A stretch of DNA of 64,000 nucleotides from assembly GCF_025144145.1 (NCBI RefSeq), contig NZ_CP083546.1:695001-759000 (forward strand). The letters are read 5' to 3'. The translations under genes were made by a program, and so were the position numbers. Shown here in pieces: positions 21,126-29,242 of this stretch (positions are counted from its first letter, which is position 1; each line of letters opens with the position of its first letter). The stretch is from Leisingera sp. M658 (GTDB lineage Bacteria > Pseudomonadota > Alphaproteobacteria > Rhodobacterales > Rhodobacteraceae). The notes beneath the pieces were generated by a model that worked only from the letters and a program-made list of their open reading frames with translations, ran no database searches and was not told where the DNA came from.

Positions 21126-21494
21126 ATGGCGGCATTTGACGCTATGTTTTTCGTTTTTGCCATTCCCGCGGTCGTTTTTGCGGGCGTGTCCAAGGGCGGT
21201 TTCGGTTCCGGCGCGGCCTTTGCATCCGCGGCGATTCTGGCGCTGGTGATTGAGCCGGGCGCTGCATTGGCGCTGATGCTGCCGTTGTTGATGCTGATCG
21301 ATCTGGCAGCGTTGAAGCCCTATTAGGGGCGTTGGAACCTGCGCGCCTCGCTGCTGCTGATTGCCGGGGGGTTGCCCGGAGTGGCGCTGGGGGTGAAGCT
21401 GCACCATTCGATCCCGGAGCGCTGGTTCTTTGCGCTCACCTATGTTCTGCTGACGGTGACAGGCACCAAGCTGATTTGGGACGGGGTGACATGA
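21126..21494 (+). pseudogene. Truncated TauE/SafE-family permease remnant
   Basis: The first 66 codons encode a typical TauE/SafE N-terminus (AIPAVVFAGVSKGGFGSGAAFASA, by position) and run into a TAG at 21324-21326 where the family usually has KPYW, so a Trp-to-stop change is likely. The same frame then continues for 55 codons with RASLLLIAGGLPGVALG fused directly to a family C-terminus (PERWFFALTYVLLTVTG). The central half of the roughly 250-residue protein is missing. Both lesions make this a pseudogene. The GNAT gene starts on its last bases (ATGA). Confidence 0.8.
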
Positions 21495-21982
21495 GTGGCG
21501 AAACAGGGTGCCAGCTGCGCGTGGCAAATGAGCAGGACTACGGTGATCTTCTTTGCTTGTACCGGGAACTGATGGGGGACTTGCCGGTCTTGTCCGGCTC
21601 AGAAGGCGCAGCGGTGCTGAGCAGGATTCTGGCTTTGCCGGGTACCTGCATTTCCGTGGCTGAGGCTGAAGGCCAGGTTGTGGCAGCTGCGACTTTGCAT
21701 GTATTGCCAAATCTTACGCATGGCGGGCGGCCGTATGCGCTGATCGAAAATGTTGTGACGCTGCAAGCGTTCCAGTGCCGCGGGTTTGGCCGGGCTGTCA
21801 TGACCTTTGCGCAGGATCAAGCCTGGGCAATGGACGCTTACAAGATCATGCTGTTGACCGGCAAGGCGGCTGGGGTGCGGGGCTTTTATGAACGGCTGGG
21901 CTATTCAGGCGATGACAAGCACGCCATGACCCTTCGCCGCAGCCCAGCACGCCAGCCGCAGCCTGGAAACCTGCCTCAATAA
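21491..21982 (+). CDS. GNAT family N-acetyltransferase
   Basis: A 163-residue protein that probably transfers an acetyl group from acetyl-CoA to an unknown small molecule or protein. The GNAT fold is visible: strand 4, IENVVTL, is followed by the acetyl-CoA loop QCRGFGRAVMTFA (the Q/RxxGxG/A motif), and the C-terminal helix GVRGFYERLGYSG is typical. The ATG overlaps the stop of the TauE remnant by four bases, which implies that the permease gene was once intact and coupled to it. An upstream ATG at 21332 in the same frame has no support. Confidence 0.85.
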   Translation: MSGETGCQLRVANEQDYGDLLCLYRELMGDLPVLSGSEGAAVLSRILALPGTCISVAEAEGQVVAAATLHVLPNLTHGGRPYALIENVVTLQAFQCRGFGRAVMTFAQDQAWAMDAYKIMLLTGKAAGVRGFYERLGYSGDDKHAMTLRRSPARQPQPGNLPQ

Positions 21983-21989
21983 CTTCTGC

Positions 21990-22304
21990 TCAGGCGTCGC
22001 TGTCGGTGTCCGGCAGTGCTTCTGCGAGCACTTCGTAAGACTGGCCTGATGCCACCAGGCAGGTCATGCCGTTGGGGGTCGTGACTGTGATGGTCCAGCT
22101 GCCGGTCTTGCCGGAGGCAAAGGTTTCCATCACCATGCCCTTCTGGCCCACGCCGATGCTTTGACGGCTTTCGCCGTATTTTTCGGCCAGCCGTTTAATC
22201 ACCGTATCGCGCGGGGCGCAGTTGCGGCTTTGCGCGGTGGCAGGTACCGCTGCCAGGGTCAGTGCGGCAAAGACTGCCGGCAGTGCGAAGATTGATATTT
22301 TCAT
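21990..22304 (-). CDS. Hypothetical secreted protein
   Basis: A 104-residue periplasmic protein: a classical signal peptide (MKISIFALPAVFAALTLAAVPATAQS) is cleaved after ATA-Q, leaving about 80 residues. Two cysteines (RNCAPRD and GMTCLVA) could form a disulfide. The pattern VIKRLAEKYGESRQSIG...GSWTITVTTPNGMTCL is one I associate with small conserved alphaproteobacterial proteins of unknown function. It is convergent with the GNAT gene and shares its upstream region with mcl2. Confidence 0.75.
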   Translation of the reverse strand: MKISIFALPAVFAALTLAAVPATAQSRNCAPRDTVIKRLAEKYGESRQSIGVGQKGMVMETFASGKTGSWTITVTTPNGMTCLVASGQSYEVLAEALPDTDSDA

Positions 22305-22585
22305 CTCGTTTTACCCTTTCCGGAACGGCCGGACAGAGCCGGGTGCCTGACGGCAGCCCCCGGTATCCCTGTGCGGGCCGGTGTGTAACGCAATTCGAAA
22401 TGCAGGCCCCATGCCTGCGGGCATCAGGTGCGGCCTGGGGCGGCGGCAGGGGTCCTGTGCCTTGGTATCTATCAGTTTGGCAATCAGGTGCTGATAAGTG
22501 GTTAACCCTGCGGGCGCTTGAAAATCACTAAATGTATCAGCATCTTGCTGCATGCGCGGAGAAGGTTACGCTGCGCTGCGGCGGA

Positions 22586-22607
22586 ATTGTACTTGAAAGT
22601 ATACAAT
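22586..22607. promoter_or_regulatory. Candidate operator upstream of mcl2
   Basis: ATTGTA (22586-22591) and TACAAT (22602-22607) form a dyad with a 10-base spacer, about 50-70 bases before the mcl2 ATG. The right arm reads GTATACAAT, resembling half of operators used by GntR-type regulators. The rest of the 350-base gap between the secreted-protein gene and mcl2 shows no gene. Confidence 0.35.
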
Positions 22608-22654
22608 CGAATCTGTACCGCTTTACGCAACAAAATAACTTTTGGAGAGCCTTG

Positions 22655-23509
22655 ATGGACCCGCGCACGCGCCCGTACCGTTCGGTTTTGTACATTCCCG
22701 GCTCCAAGCCGCGTGCACTGGAGAAGGCCAGAACCCTGCCGGTGGACGCGGTGATCTTTGATCTGGAAGACGCGGTGTCGGTGGATGAAAAACCCAATGC
22801 CCGCGCGACCTTGACCCAGGCGCTGGAGACGGGCGGCTTTGGCGCCCGGATGAAGATCGTGCGGATCAACGGGCTGGATACGCCGTGGGGGCGTGAGGAT
22901 GCGAAAGCGGCGGCACAGATGGATTGCGACGCGATTCTGCTGCCCAAGGTAAATGCGCCTGCGGATCTGGATGCGCTGGCGGAGATCACCGGGGATATTC
23001 CGCTGTGGGCGATGATGGAAACCCCGCGCGGCATGCTGAATGCCGCTGCCATCGCGGCGCACCCCAAGCTGCAGGGCATGGTGATGGGCACCAATGATCT
23101 GGCCAAGGAATTGCAGACCCGTTTCCGCCCCGACCGGCTGCCGATGATGGCGGGGCTGGGCCTGTGCCTGCTGGCCGCCAAGGCCGAGGGGCTGGTGATC
23201 GTCGACGGGGTCTATAACGCTTTTAAGGATGTTGAGGGGCTGTCGGCGGAATGTGCGCAGGGCCGCGACATGGGATTTGACGGCAAGACCCTGATCCATC
23301 CGGCGCAGGTGGAGGTTGCCAATGCTGCCTTTGCCCCGACCGAGCGCGAGGCCGAGACCGCCCGCCGCCAGATCGCCGCATTTGATGAGGCGCAAGCCGC
23401 AGGCCAGGGTGTTGCCGTGGTCGATGGCAGGATAGTCGAGAACCTGCATGTGGTTACGGCGCGTGAAATCCTGGCAAAAGCGGATGCAATCGCCGCGCTT
23501 TCGGCCTAG
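22655..23509 (+). CDS. mcl2: (3S)-malyl-CoA thioesterase (HpcH/HpaI family)
   Basis: A 284-residue citrate-lyase-beta-like protein. It has SVLYIPGSKPRALEKA, the metal-site segment VIFDLEDAV, KIVRINGLDTPWG, the METPRG motif and GKTLIHPAQVE. In the ethylmalonyl-CoA pathway two paralogues exist: malyl-CoA/beta-methylmalyl-CoA lyase (Mcl1, longer) and (3S)-malyl-CoA thioesterase (Mcl2), which releases malate. The shorter length and the position beside mch and the suc/mdh genes, as recalled for Rhodobacter sphaeroides, favour Mcl2. GGAGAG precedes the ATG; the 41-codon upstream extension is rejected. Confidence 0.85.
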   Translation: MDPRTRPYRSVLYIPGSKPRALEKARTLPVDAVIFDLEDAVSVDEKPNARATLTQALETGGFGARMKIVRINGLDTPWGREDAKAAAQMDCDAILLPKVNAPADLDALAEITGDIPLWAMMETPRGMLNAAAIAAHPKLQGMVMGTNDLAKELQTRFRPDRLPMMAGLGLCLLAAKAEGLVIVDGVYNAFKDVEGLSAECAQGRDMGFDGKTLIHPAQVEVANAAFAPTEREAETARRQIAAFDEAQAAGQGVAVVDGRIVENLHVVTAREILAKADAIAALSA

Positions 23510-23543
23510 CTGTTGTCCCGGCTGACAGCATTTGGAGACTGAT

Positions 23544-24092
23544 ATGGCGTTACTGATCCTTGGCATCCTGTTGTGGTGGGGCGGCCACCTGTTCAAACGG
23601 CTGGCACCGGAGGCGCGCGCGTCCATGGGCAACGGCGGCCGCGGTGTGGTTGCGCTGGTGCTGGTTGCCGGCGTGGTGCTGATGGTGCTGGGCTACCGCA
23701 GCATGGAGTTCATCCCCGTCTGGGCGCCGCCGTCCTTCATGGTGCATATCAACAACCTGCTGGTCTTGATCGCCATCTGGATGATGAGTCCGGCGCCAAA
23801 GAAAGGCGCGCTGCTGAACGGCATGCGCCACCCGATGCTGGCGGGCTTCAAGCTTTGGGCTGCAGCGCATCTGCTGGTCAATGGCGACCTGGCGTCGATC
23901 ATCCTGTTCGGCGGTCTGCTGGCCTGGGCAGTGGCTGAGGTGATCGTGATCAACCGTTCCGAACCGGACTGGCAGCCGGGCCCCAAGGGCTCCATCGCCA
24001 AGGACGGGATGTTCTTTGCCGCTTCGATTGTTCTGATGGGGGTGATCGGCTACGTCCACGCAATGGTCGGGCCTTCGCCCTTTCCGGGATAG
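23544..24092 (+). CDS. NnrU family membrane protein
   Basis: A 182-residue integral membrane protein with about five helices. It opens MALLILGILLWWGGHLFKRLAP, the NnrU signature region, and contains GMRHPMLAGFKLWAAAHLLVNGDLASIILFGGLLAWA by position, in which two histidines may face the membrane. NnrU is named for a nitrite/nitric-oxide-related locus but its biochemistry is not established; related NnrU/isoprenoid-isomerase proteins suggest haem or lipid chemistry. GGAG lies seven bases before the ATG. It sits between two EMC-pathway genes. Confidence 0.82.
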   Translation: MALLILGILLWWGGHLFKRLAPEARASMGNGGRGVVALVLVAGVVLMVLGYRSMEFIPVWAPPSFMVHINNLLVLIAIWMMSPAPKKGALLNGMRHPMLAGFKLWAAAHLLVNGDLASIILFGGLLAWAVAEVIVINRSEPDWQPGPKGSIAKDGMFFAASIVLMGVIGYVHAMVGPSPFPG

Positions 24093-24114
24093 GGGCTTTG
24101 CTGGGTAGGATGCT

Positions 24115-24318
24115 ATGAAACTTTACCGTTTTTTGTCCGAGGACGACACTTCTGCCTTTTGCCACAAGGTCACGCAAGCGCTGAACAAGGGCTGGGAGCT
24201 GCACGGCAGCCCGACCCAGGCTTTTGATCCCGTGAAGGGGATCATGCGCTGCGGCCAGGCGGTGGTGAAAGAGGCGGACGGGACCTACACCCCTGAGACC
24301 AAACTGGGAGAACACTGA
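24115..24318 (+). CDS. DUF1737 domain protein
   Basis: A 67-residue protein, MKLYRFLSEDDTSAFCHKVTQALNKGWELHGSPTQ onward by position, matching DUF1737, a short strand-helix-strand domain centred on the KGWELHGSP motif. Function is unknown. Its stop shares one base with the mch start, so it is translationally coupled to mesaconyl-CoA hydratase; that pairing is the only clue to its role. Confidence 0.8.
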   Translation: MKLYRFLSEDDTSAFCHKVTQALNKGWELHGSPTQAFDPVKGIMRCGQAVVKEADGTYTPETKLGEH

Positions 24319-25364
24319 TGGCCAAGACCAGTCCGGCCAAAACCAATCCGGGACGCTTTTTCGAAGACTATACCGTTGGCGAGGTGATCCGCCATGCGGT
24401 GCCGCGCACGGTGTCGGGCGGCGAGCGGGCGCTGTATCACGCGCTTTATCCGGCGCGCCATGCGCTGTATTCTTCGGATGAATTTGCCCGGGCCTCTGGT
24501 CTGCCGTCGGCGCCGCTGGATGATCTGGCGGCCTTCCATGTGGTGTTCGGCAAGACGGTGCCGGACATTTCACTGAATGCGCTGGCGAATCTTGGCTATG
24601 CCGAGGGACGCTGGCTGCTGCCGGTCTATCCTGGCGACACCTTGCGCTCGGAATCCGAAGTGATCGGCCTCAAGCAGAACTCCAATGGCAAATCCGGTGT
24701 GGTCTATGTGCGCACCCGCGGGTTGAACCAGCGCGATGACTGCGTGATGGAGTATGTGCGGTGGGTAATGGTTCGCAAGGGCGATCCGGATGCCCCGGCG
24801 CCGGAGACGGTGATCCCGGAATTGAACAAGGTGATCCCGGCGGACCAGCTGGTGATCCCGGCCGGGCTGGACTTCAGCAACTACGATTTCACCCTGGCGG
24901 GCGAGCCGCACCGCTGGGGCGACTATGCGGTGGGCGAGACCATTGACCATGTGGATGGCGTCACCATCGAGGAAGCCGAACATATGATGGCGACCCGCCT
25001 GTGGCAGAACACCGCCAAGGTGCATTTTGACAATACTGCCCGTCCCGATGGCACCCGGCTGATCTATGGCGGTCATGTGATTTCAATGGCGCGCGCGCTG
25101 TCGTTCAACGGGCTTGCCAATGCGCAGATGATTGCGGGTCTGAACGGCGGCGCGCATGCCAATCCGTGCCTGTCGGGTCTGACCGTGCGGGCTTGGTCCG
25201 AGGTGCTGGACAAGGCGGACACAAGCGCGCCTGGCGTTGGTGCAATCCGGTTGCGGCTGGTGGCGACCAAGGGCGGCGCGCCGTTTGAGCTGAAGGGCGA
25301 GGATGGCAAATACCTGCCGGACGTGCTGCTGGATCTCGATTACTGGGCCTTGATGCCGAAGTGA
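24318..25364 (+). CDS. mch: Mesaconyl-C1-CoA hydratase (beta-methylmalyl-CoA dehydratase)
   Basis: EMC-pathway enzyme that hydrates mesaconyl-C1-CoA to beta-methylmalyl-CoA, the substrate cleaved to glyoxylate and propionyl-CoA. The 348 residues form two MaoC-like hot-dog domains: the first begins GRFFEDYTVGEVIRHAVPRTV (about 11-160), the second GDYAVGETIDHVDGVTIEEAEHMM (about 200-340). This double-hot-dog length is what is known for Mch. The adjacent mcl2 and the ccrA and ecm genes elsewhere in the window support the pathway assignment. Confidence 0.9.
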   Translation: MAKTSPAKTNPGRFFEDYTVGEVIRHAVPRTVSGGERALYHALYPARHALYSSDEFARASGLPSAPLDDLAAFHVVFGKTVPDISLNALANLGYAEGRWLLPVYPGDTLRSESEVIGLKQNSNGKSGVVYVRTRGLNQRDDCVMEYVRWVMVRKGDPDAPAPETVIPELNKVIPADQLVIPAGLDFSNYDFTLAGEPHRWGDYAVGETIDHVDGVTIEEAEHMMATRLWQNTAKVHFDNTARPDGTRLIYGGHVISMARALSFNGLANAQMIAGLNGGAHANPCLSGLTVRAWSEVLDKADTSAPGVGAIRLRLVATKGGAPFELKGEDGKYLPDVLLDLDYWALMPK

Positions 25365-26124
25365 CGCAAGGGGGCTTTGCCCCCGCGCGCCTTGGGCGCT
25401 CATCCTCAGGATTAAGTGTTTGTCATTGCCGCTGATGCGGCCTGTGCCAGATTAAGGGCGGCCGGTTTTTCGGGGGCCATCCGGGAGACTGGCGGAGGGC
25501 GGACAACCCCTGGAAAAACCTGAATCTGGTGGCATTGCGGTCGTAAAATATCCCGCCAGCCGCCGCCCCACGTGGGCGGCGGTCCCCTTCCAACTTGCTG
25601 ACCAGGACATGTGCCAAAATGCTAGGACCGGGACGCCGCGTCCGATGGGGCGTGACGGCAGCGCGGATTGAACGATCCGGTCGCAATCGGCGCAGGCCAT
25701 GTGTTACCCGGCAGGCGATTTGCATGGCAAATCTGCCGAGAGGGCGCGGGCGGACAATGCGGTTCACCAGTGAGCCTTGTGGAGAGACCCAAGACGAACG
25801 CGACCGTCCAGCAGGCTTTCTGCTGCGTTGCAGCCCACGTCACCGAAACCGCCATTGAACCCCGTAATGAGATGCCGAAGCCATACCGTCCTTTTGCTGC
25901 GCGGTGTTTGAACTCGAATGGTGCGGGACAGAGCCACCCTTCGCTGCGGACGGGCCAATGGCAGCTATCTGAGCGAAGCGCCATGGGGAGCCAGCGCTAT
26001 GACATTGATCTATCGCACTACCAATATGGTTCCGCCCAATACTGCCCAAATAGCCGAATGAGTTAGGGAGATGCGCGCAGGCGGCACCAACGCGTCCAAG
26101 TCGCCGGCAAAACTACTGGCAGGA
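25365..26124. other. 760-base gene-poor gap with strong secondary structure
   Basis: No convincing gene is present: open frames on both strands lack ribosome-binding sites and recognisable motifs. The left edge has a GGGGGC-TTT-GCCCCC hairpin (25370-25384) resembling repeat family 1. CCAGATTAAG near 25448 and its imperfect complement near 25523 bracket an 80-base fold with GGTTTTTC arms. CCGCCGCC (25560-25567) pairs with GGCGGCGG (25575-25582) around CACGTG. The right part (25,650-26,100) looks like degraded coding DNA, but no parent family could be recognised. Confidence 0.5.
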
Positions 26125-27132
26125 CTACTGGAAAACGGCGCTTTCCCACTCTTCGAGAAATGTCCGCCGCTTCAGTTTGTCCAAATAGGTAAGCAGCGCG
26201 GGTTCCAGAGCAATGGTCGACTGGCGAACACTGTCTTGCGCTGAAACAAGAGGCGGCAGCTTGATGTGTTTTTCACCAGCCTTGCTGGATTGCAGAAAGA
26301 TCAGATGGCGGATGAACGCGGCTGCAATTTGGGGGTTTGGTGCGTCTTTTGAAACGAAGACGGTCCGCATTATTGTTGTCGGAAAATCGGACGGCAGGAT
26401 GATCTGCAGACCATCATCCGGATTGGGGCGCGCCGCGGCATAGCTGCCAAGCACATTATAGGCAACTGCGATGGTACCGTTGGCGAGGTCATCAATCATC
26501 TCGCCCGAACAGCAATAGAGACGCACGCCCAGGCTTCCCATCACCTCCGTCAACCTCCAGTAGGTCTCGGAGGCGCGAGCATCCTGGGTGGCAAACAGAT
26601 ATCCGACGCCGGACTTACGAACATCATAGGTGCCGATCCGGTTGCGGAAGAAATCCGGCCGATCGCGCATGGCCTGGATCAATGCCTGCCTGGTTTTTGG
26701 AATTTCATGTCCGGAAAAAGCCGCGCGGTTAATCACAATGGCAGCAGGTTCGGTGGTGAAGGCAAAAAGACTGTGCCGCCATTGTGCCCAATCAGGGACT
26801 TCCAGCGCCGGAACGGCACGGGCGTAGCCATCATTAGCAAGTTTGAGCTGAAGATCCATCGCGCTGGAGATCGCCAGATCGAACGCCTGCGGCGCCTGAC
26901 GGATCAACCTGTCTACTTCAATGGTTCCGGTGACCAGATATTCCACCGAGACATTCGGGTTCACCGTTAGAAAACTGGTAATGATCGGGGCGATGAACGA
27001 GGTGTCGGTGCTTGAGAGCACCCGCAGGGTCCGGGTCGCGGATTGCCCTTCAAAGACTTGCCGGTCTTCCCAGTCTTGCGCGGCCGCCAGCAACGGCCAA
27101 AGACAGATGATCACAGCGAAAAGATAACGCAT
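26125..27132 (-). CDS. Orphan periplasmic solute-binding protein linked to the TctED system
   Basis: A 335-residue secreted protein (signal peptide MRYLFAVIICLWPLLAAAQ) of the ABC-type Fe3+/2-aminoethylphosphonate-like binding-protein class. LRVLSSTDTSFIAPIITSFL and SGEMIDDLANGTIAVAYNVLG match that fold. No permease or ATPase gene accompanies it. It overlaps the histidine kinase gene by 22 bases, and that gene overlaps the response regulator, so all three are one transcript. The inference is that it presents a ligand to the sensor kinase rather than feeding a transporter. The C-terminus keeps the family's lobe-closing helices. Confidence 0.82.
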   Translation of the reverse strand: MRYLFAVIICLWPLLAAAQDWEDRQVFEGQSATRTLRVLSSTDTSFIAPIITSFLTVNPNVSVEYLVTGTIEVDRLIRQAPQAFDLAISSAMDLQLKLANDGYARAVPALEVPDWAQWRHSLFAFTTEPAAIVINRAAFSGHEIPKTRQALIQAMRDRPDFFRNRIGTYDVRKSGVGYLFATQDARASETYWRLTEVMGSLGVRLYCCSGEMIDDLANGTIAVAYNVLGSYAAARPNPDDGLQIILPSDFPTTIMRTVFVSKDAPNPQIAAAFIRHLIFLQSSKAGEKHIKLPPLVSAQDSVRQSTIALEPALLTYLDKLKRRTFLEEWESAVFQ

Positions 27133-28478
27133 GCGCCGCCTTCCGGTTTATTTGAAAGATCCAATGTCCCGCCATGCGCAACTGCAACATCCCGTGCGAT
27201 CGTCAAGCCAAGCCCGGAACCGATGATGTTTTTGGCGTTTGCACCCCGGGTAAAACGTGACGCCAGGGTGCCGATCTCGTCCGCAGGGAAACCTTGCCCC
27301 TGGTCGCGGACTTCAACCTGCGCCCGGGGCTTCGACCTGATGCGGATATGGATGGCAGTTTCGCTTGGCGCATATTTGAGCGCATTGTCGATGATGTTGC
27401 GGAGGGCGTTCTGAAGCAGGATCGGGTCGCCTGAAATCGGCACCGTAGCTTCGGTATCCAACCGCAGCTCTACATCTTTCATCTCAGCCACCGGTGACAG
27501 GCGCTGCACAAGTTCCTTTGTCAGATCAACCAGGTCAAGGTTCTGGCGTTCCAGATGATCGGCGCGAAAAGTGATCATCGCATGATCCAGAAGCTGCCCG
27601 GCAGCGCGCGAACTTTCGTCGATAGCGCGCACCATGGCCCTTAATGCCTGGCGGTTTTCCTCCTTGCTGACGCGCTGCAAAGTTGCCTCGGCATGGGACC
27701 GGACCGTGGCCAGTGGCGTGCGCACCCGATGGGCGGCTTCGGCGATGAAATCTTCGGATTGCTGCAGGGAGTAGTCGAGGCGTGTCATAAACCTGTTCAG
27801 AGATGAGACCAGCGGGGCCATTTCCGACGGCACCGGCTGCGAGACCGGCCGCAGGTCCTGCGGCCCGCGGCGGGTCACTGACAGGGCAAGCCGCCTGAGC
27901 TGTCCAATGGTTGTGGAGGTTGCCCAGAACGACAGCAGTGTGGCCAGCAGAAAGAACCCCAAGCCAAAAATGGCGACGTTGCGGGAAATCAGGTTCAGCG
28001 TTCCGGCCAGAGCATCCTGGGTCTGCGCAATTGAGACCGTAATCCGGGTTTTGGCATCTGCCCCGATCAAGACACGCGATGCCGTAGCCAGGCGCATTTC
28101 GGCCCCGCGGAAAGCAACTGTCTGAAAGCCGGCCTTCTTTCCGGGCGGCATTTGCAAGCGCGGCAGGTCTTCATATCCCGACAACACGGTGTCATCCTGA
28201 TAGATCGCATAAAATATCCGGTCATCGGATGCCGTCGCCAGCATGGCGAAAGACGCATAGGGAAAGTCGATTTCAACGGCACCATCACGCAGGATGGCCG
28301 CGTCCAGTATCGATGTCACCGAGGCGTTTATGATGTTGTCCTGGCCTCGCTGTGCAATTTGCGCCGCATAGCTCCGCGCCACAAAATATAAGAGAATGGC
28401 AAGCAGAGCTGCGCCGCCGATCAGGGTGATCGCCAGGCGGTTCCGCAACGATCCTGAAACACGAAACGCATCACTCAT
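27111..28478 (-). CDS. tctE: Sensor histidine kinase, TctE type
   Basis: A 455-residue inner-membrane kinase. Helices at about 14-35 and 166-187 enclose a periplasmic domain of about 130 residues resembling the two-component sensor kinase N-terminal domain (2CSK_N) of TctE. A HAMP-like linker follows. The phospho-acceptor histidine is in EAAHRVRTPLATV (His250). The ATPase N-box is NIIDNALKYAP, G1 is DQGQGFP and G2 is GSGLGLTIA. The ATG chosen gives MSDAFRVSGSLRNRL and overlaps the response-regulator stop by eight bases. In the known Tct system TctE responds to tricarboxylates such as citrate. Confidence 0.9.
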   Translation of the reverse strand: MSDAFRVSGSLRNRLAITLIGGAALLAILLYFVARSYAAQIAQRGQDNIINASVTSILDAAILRDGAVEIDFPYASFAMLATASDDRIFYAIYQDDTVLSGYEDLPRLQMPPGKKAGFQTVAFRGAEMRLATASRVLIGADAKTRITVSIAQTQDALAGTLNLISRNVAIFGLGFFLLATLLSFWATSTTIGQLRRLALSVTRRGPQDLRPVSQPVPSEMAPLVSSLNRFMTRLDYSLQQSEDFIAEAAHRVRTPLATVRSHAEATLQRVSKEENRQALRAMVRAIDESSRAAGQLLDHAMITFRADHLERQNLDLVDLTKELVQRLSPVAEMKDVELRLDTEATVPISGDPILLQNALRNIIDNALKYAPSETAIHIRIRSKPRAQVEVRDQGQGFPADEIGTLASRFTRGANAKNIIGSGLGLTIARDVAVAHGGTLDLSNKPEGGACVIFSL

Positions 28479-29136
28479 GGTCCAACCGGTATCCAAGACC
28501 GCGATGGGTGGTGATCTTGAGGCTGGAGTTCTCAAGGTGCTTGCGAAGCCTGCCTATATACACTTCAATCGCGTTTTCCGACACATCCTCATCGTAGGAA
28601 AAGAGGCTGTCGGCCAGCTTCTGTTTCGGGAAAATCCGGCCAGGAGCATTGATCAGAAGCTCAAGCAGCCGCAGTTCACGATTTCGCAGGTTGACGGTCT
28701 CGCCGCCAACCGCGAGGCGGCCTGCCACCGGATCAAAGGTCACGCCGCCGATGCGCAATACGGTTTGCGCAGTACCGGTCTTGCGGCGCAGCACGGCGCG
28801 GCAACGCGCCTGAAGCTCGGCGTGATCAAACGGTTTGGTGAGATAATCATCCGCTCCGAGATCCAGCAGGCTGATTCTGTCGGAAACCTGGGAACGCGCG
28901 GTCAGAACGATGACAGGTGTGTCCTTCTCCCGGGCCCGGTGCTGCTTGAGAAACGTCCGGCCATCCCCATCCGGCAGCATAATATCCAGCAGAATCAGAT
29001 CATAATCGCCAACTTCGGAATAAGTGATGGCATCCCGGATTTTACACGCATGATCAACCACATGACCGTCAAATTTCAACCGTGAACAAATCGCATTTGC
29101 CAGGTCGGCATTATCTTCGATCAAGAGAAACTTCAT
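28471..29136 (-). CDS. tctD: Response regulator, OmpR/TctD type
   Basis: A 221-residue transcription factor. The receiver domain (1-115) has the acidic pocket LLIEDN (Glu7, Asp8), phospho-acceptor Asp51 in LLDIMLPDGDG, and the lysine in LTKPFDHAE. The winged helix (125-221) ends in ENAIEVYIGRLRKHL and THRGLGYRL, as in OmpR/PhoB members. It is the first gene of the minus-strand operon and faces tctC across a 106-base divergent region with two TGACA/TGTCA dyads, its likely targets. Confidence 0.92.
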   Translation of the reverse strand: MKFLLIEDNADLANAICSRLKFDGHVVDHACKIRDAITYSEVGDYDLILLDIMLPDGDGRTFLKQHRAREKDTPVIVLTARSQVSDRISLLDLGADDYLTKPFDHAELQARCRAVLRRKTGTAQTVLRIGGVTFDPVAGRLAVGGETVNLRNRELRLLELLINAPGRIFPKQKLADSLFSYDEDVSENAIEVYIGRLRKHLENSSLKITTHRGLGYRLDHE

Positions 29137-29162
29137 CAGGATTTACCCCGCTTTTTGCGGCG

Positions 29163-29227
29163 TGACAGGTCTGTGTCAGGTTGGCGTGTTTGAATGTCTC
29201 AACTGAGCCGTCTTGCGGACAGTTGTC
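29163..29227. promoter_or_regulatory. Candidate TctD operators in the divergent tctD/tctC region
   Basis: TGACA (29163-29167) and TGTCA (29174-29178) form one dyad; GACA (29218-29221) and TGTC (29224-29227) form a second, closer one. Their centres are about 52 bp apart, roughly five helical turns, between the divergent start codons. Response regulators of this class usually bind tandem or dyad sites in such positions. Assignment to TctD is inference. Confidence 0.4.
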
Positions 29228-29242
29228 AAATGGGAGGAAAAA

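Noticed and set aside
25668-26066. 132-codon plus-strand frame in the gene-poor gap
   Set aside because: No ribosome-binding site, no family likeness and a competing minus-strand frame of similar length over the same DNA.
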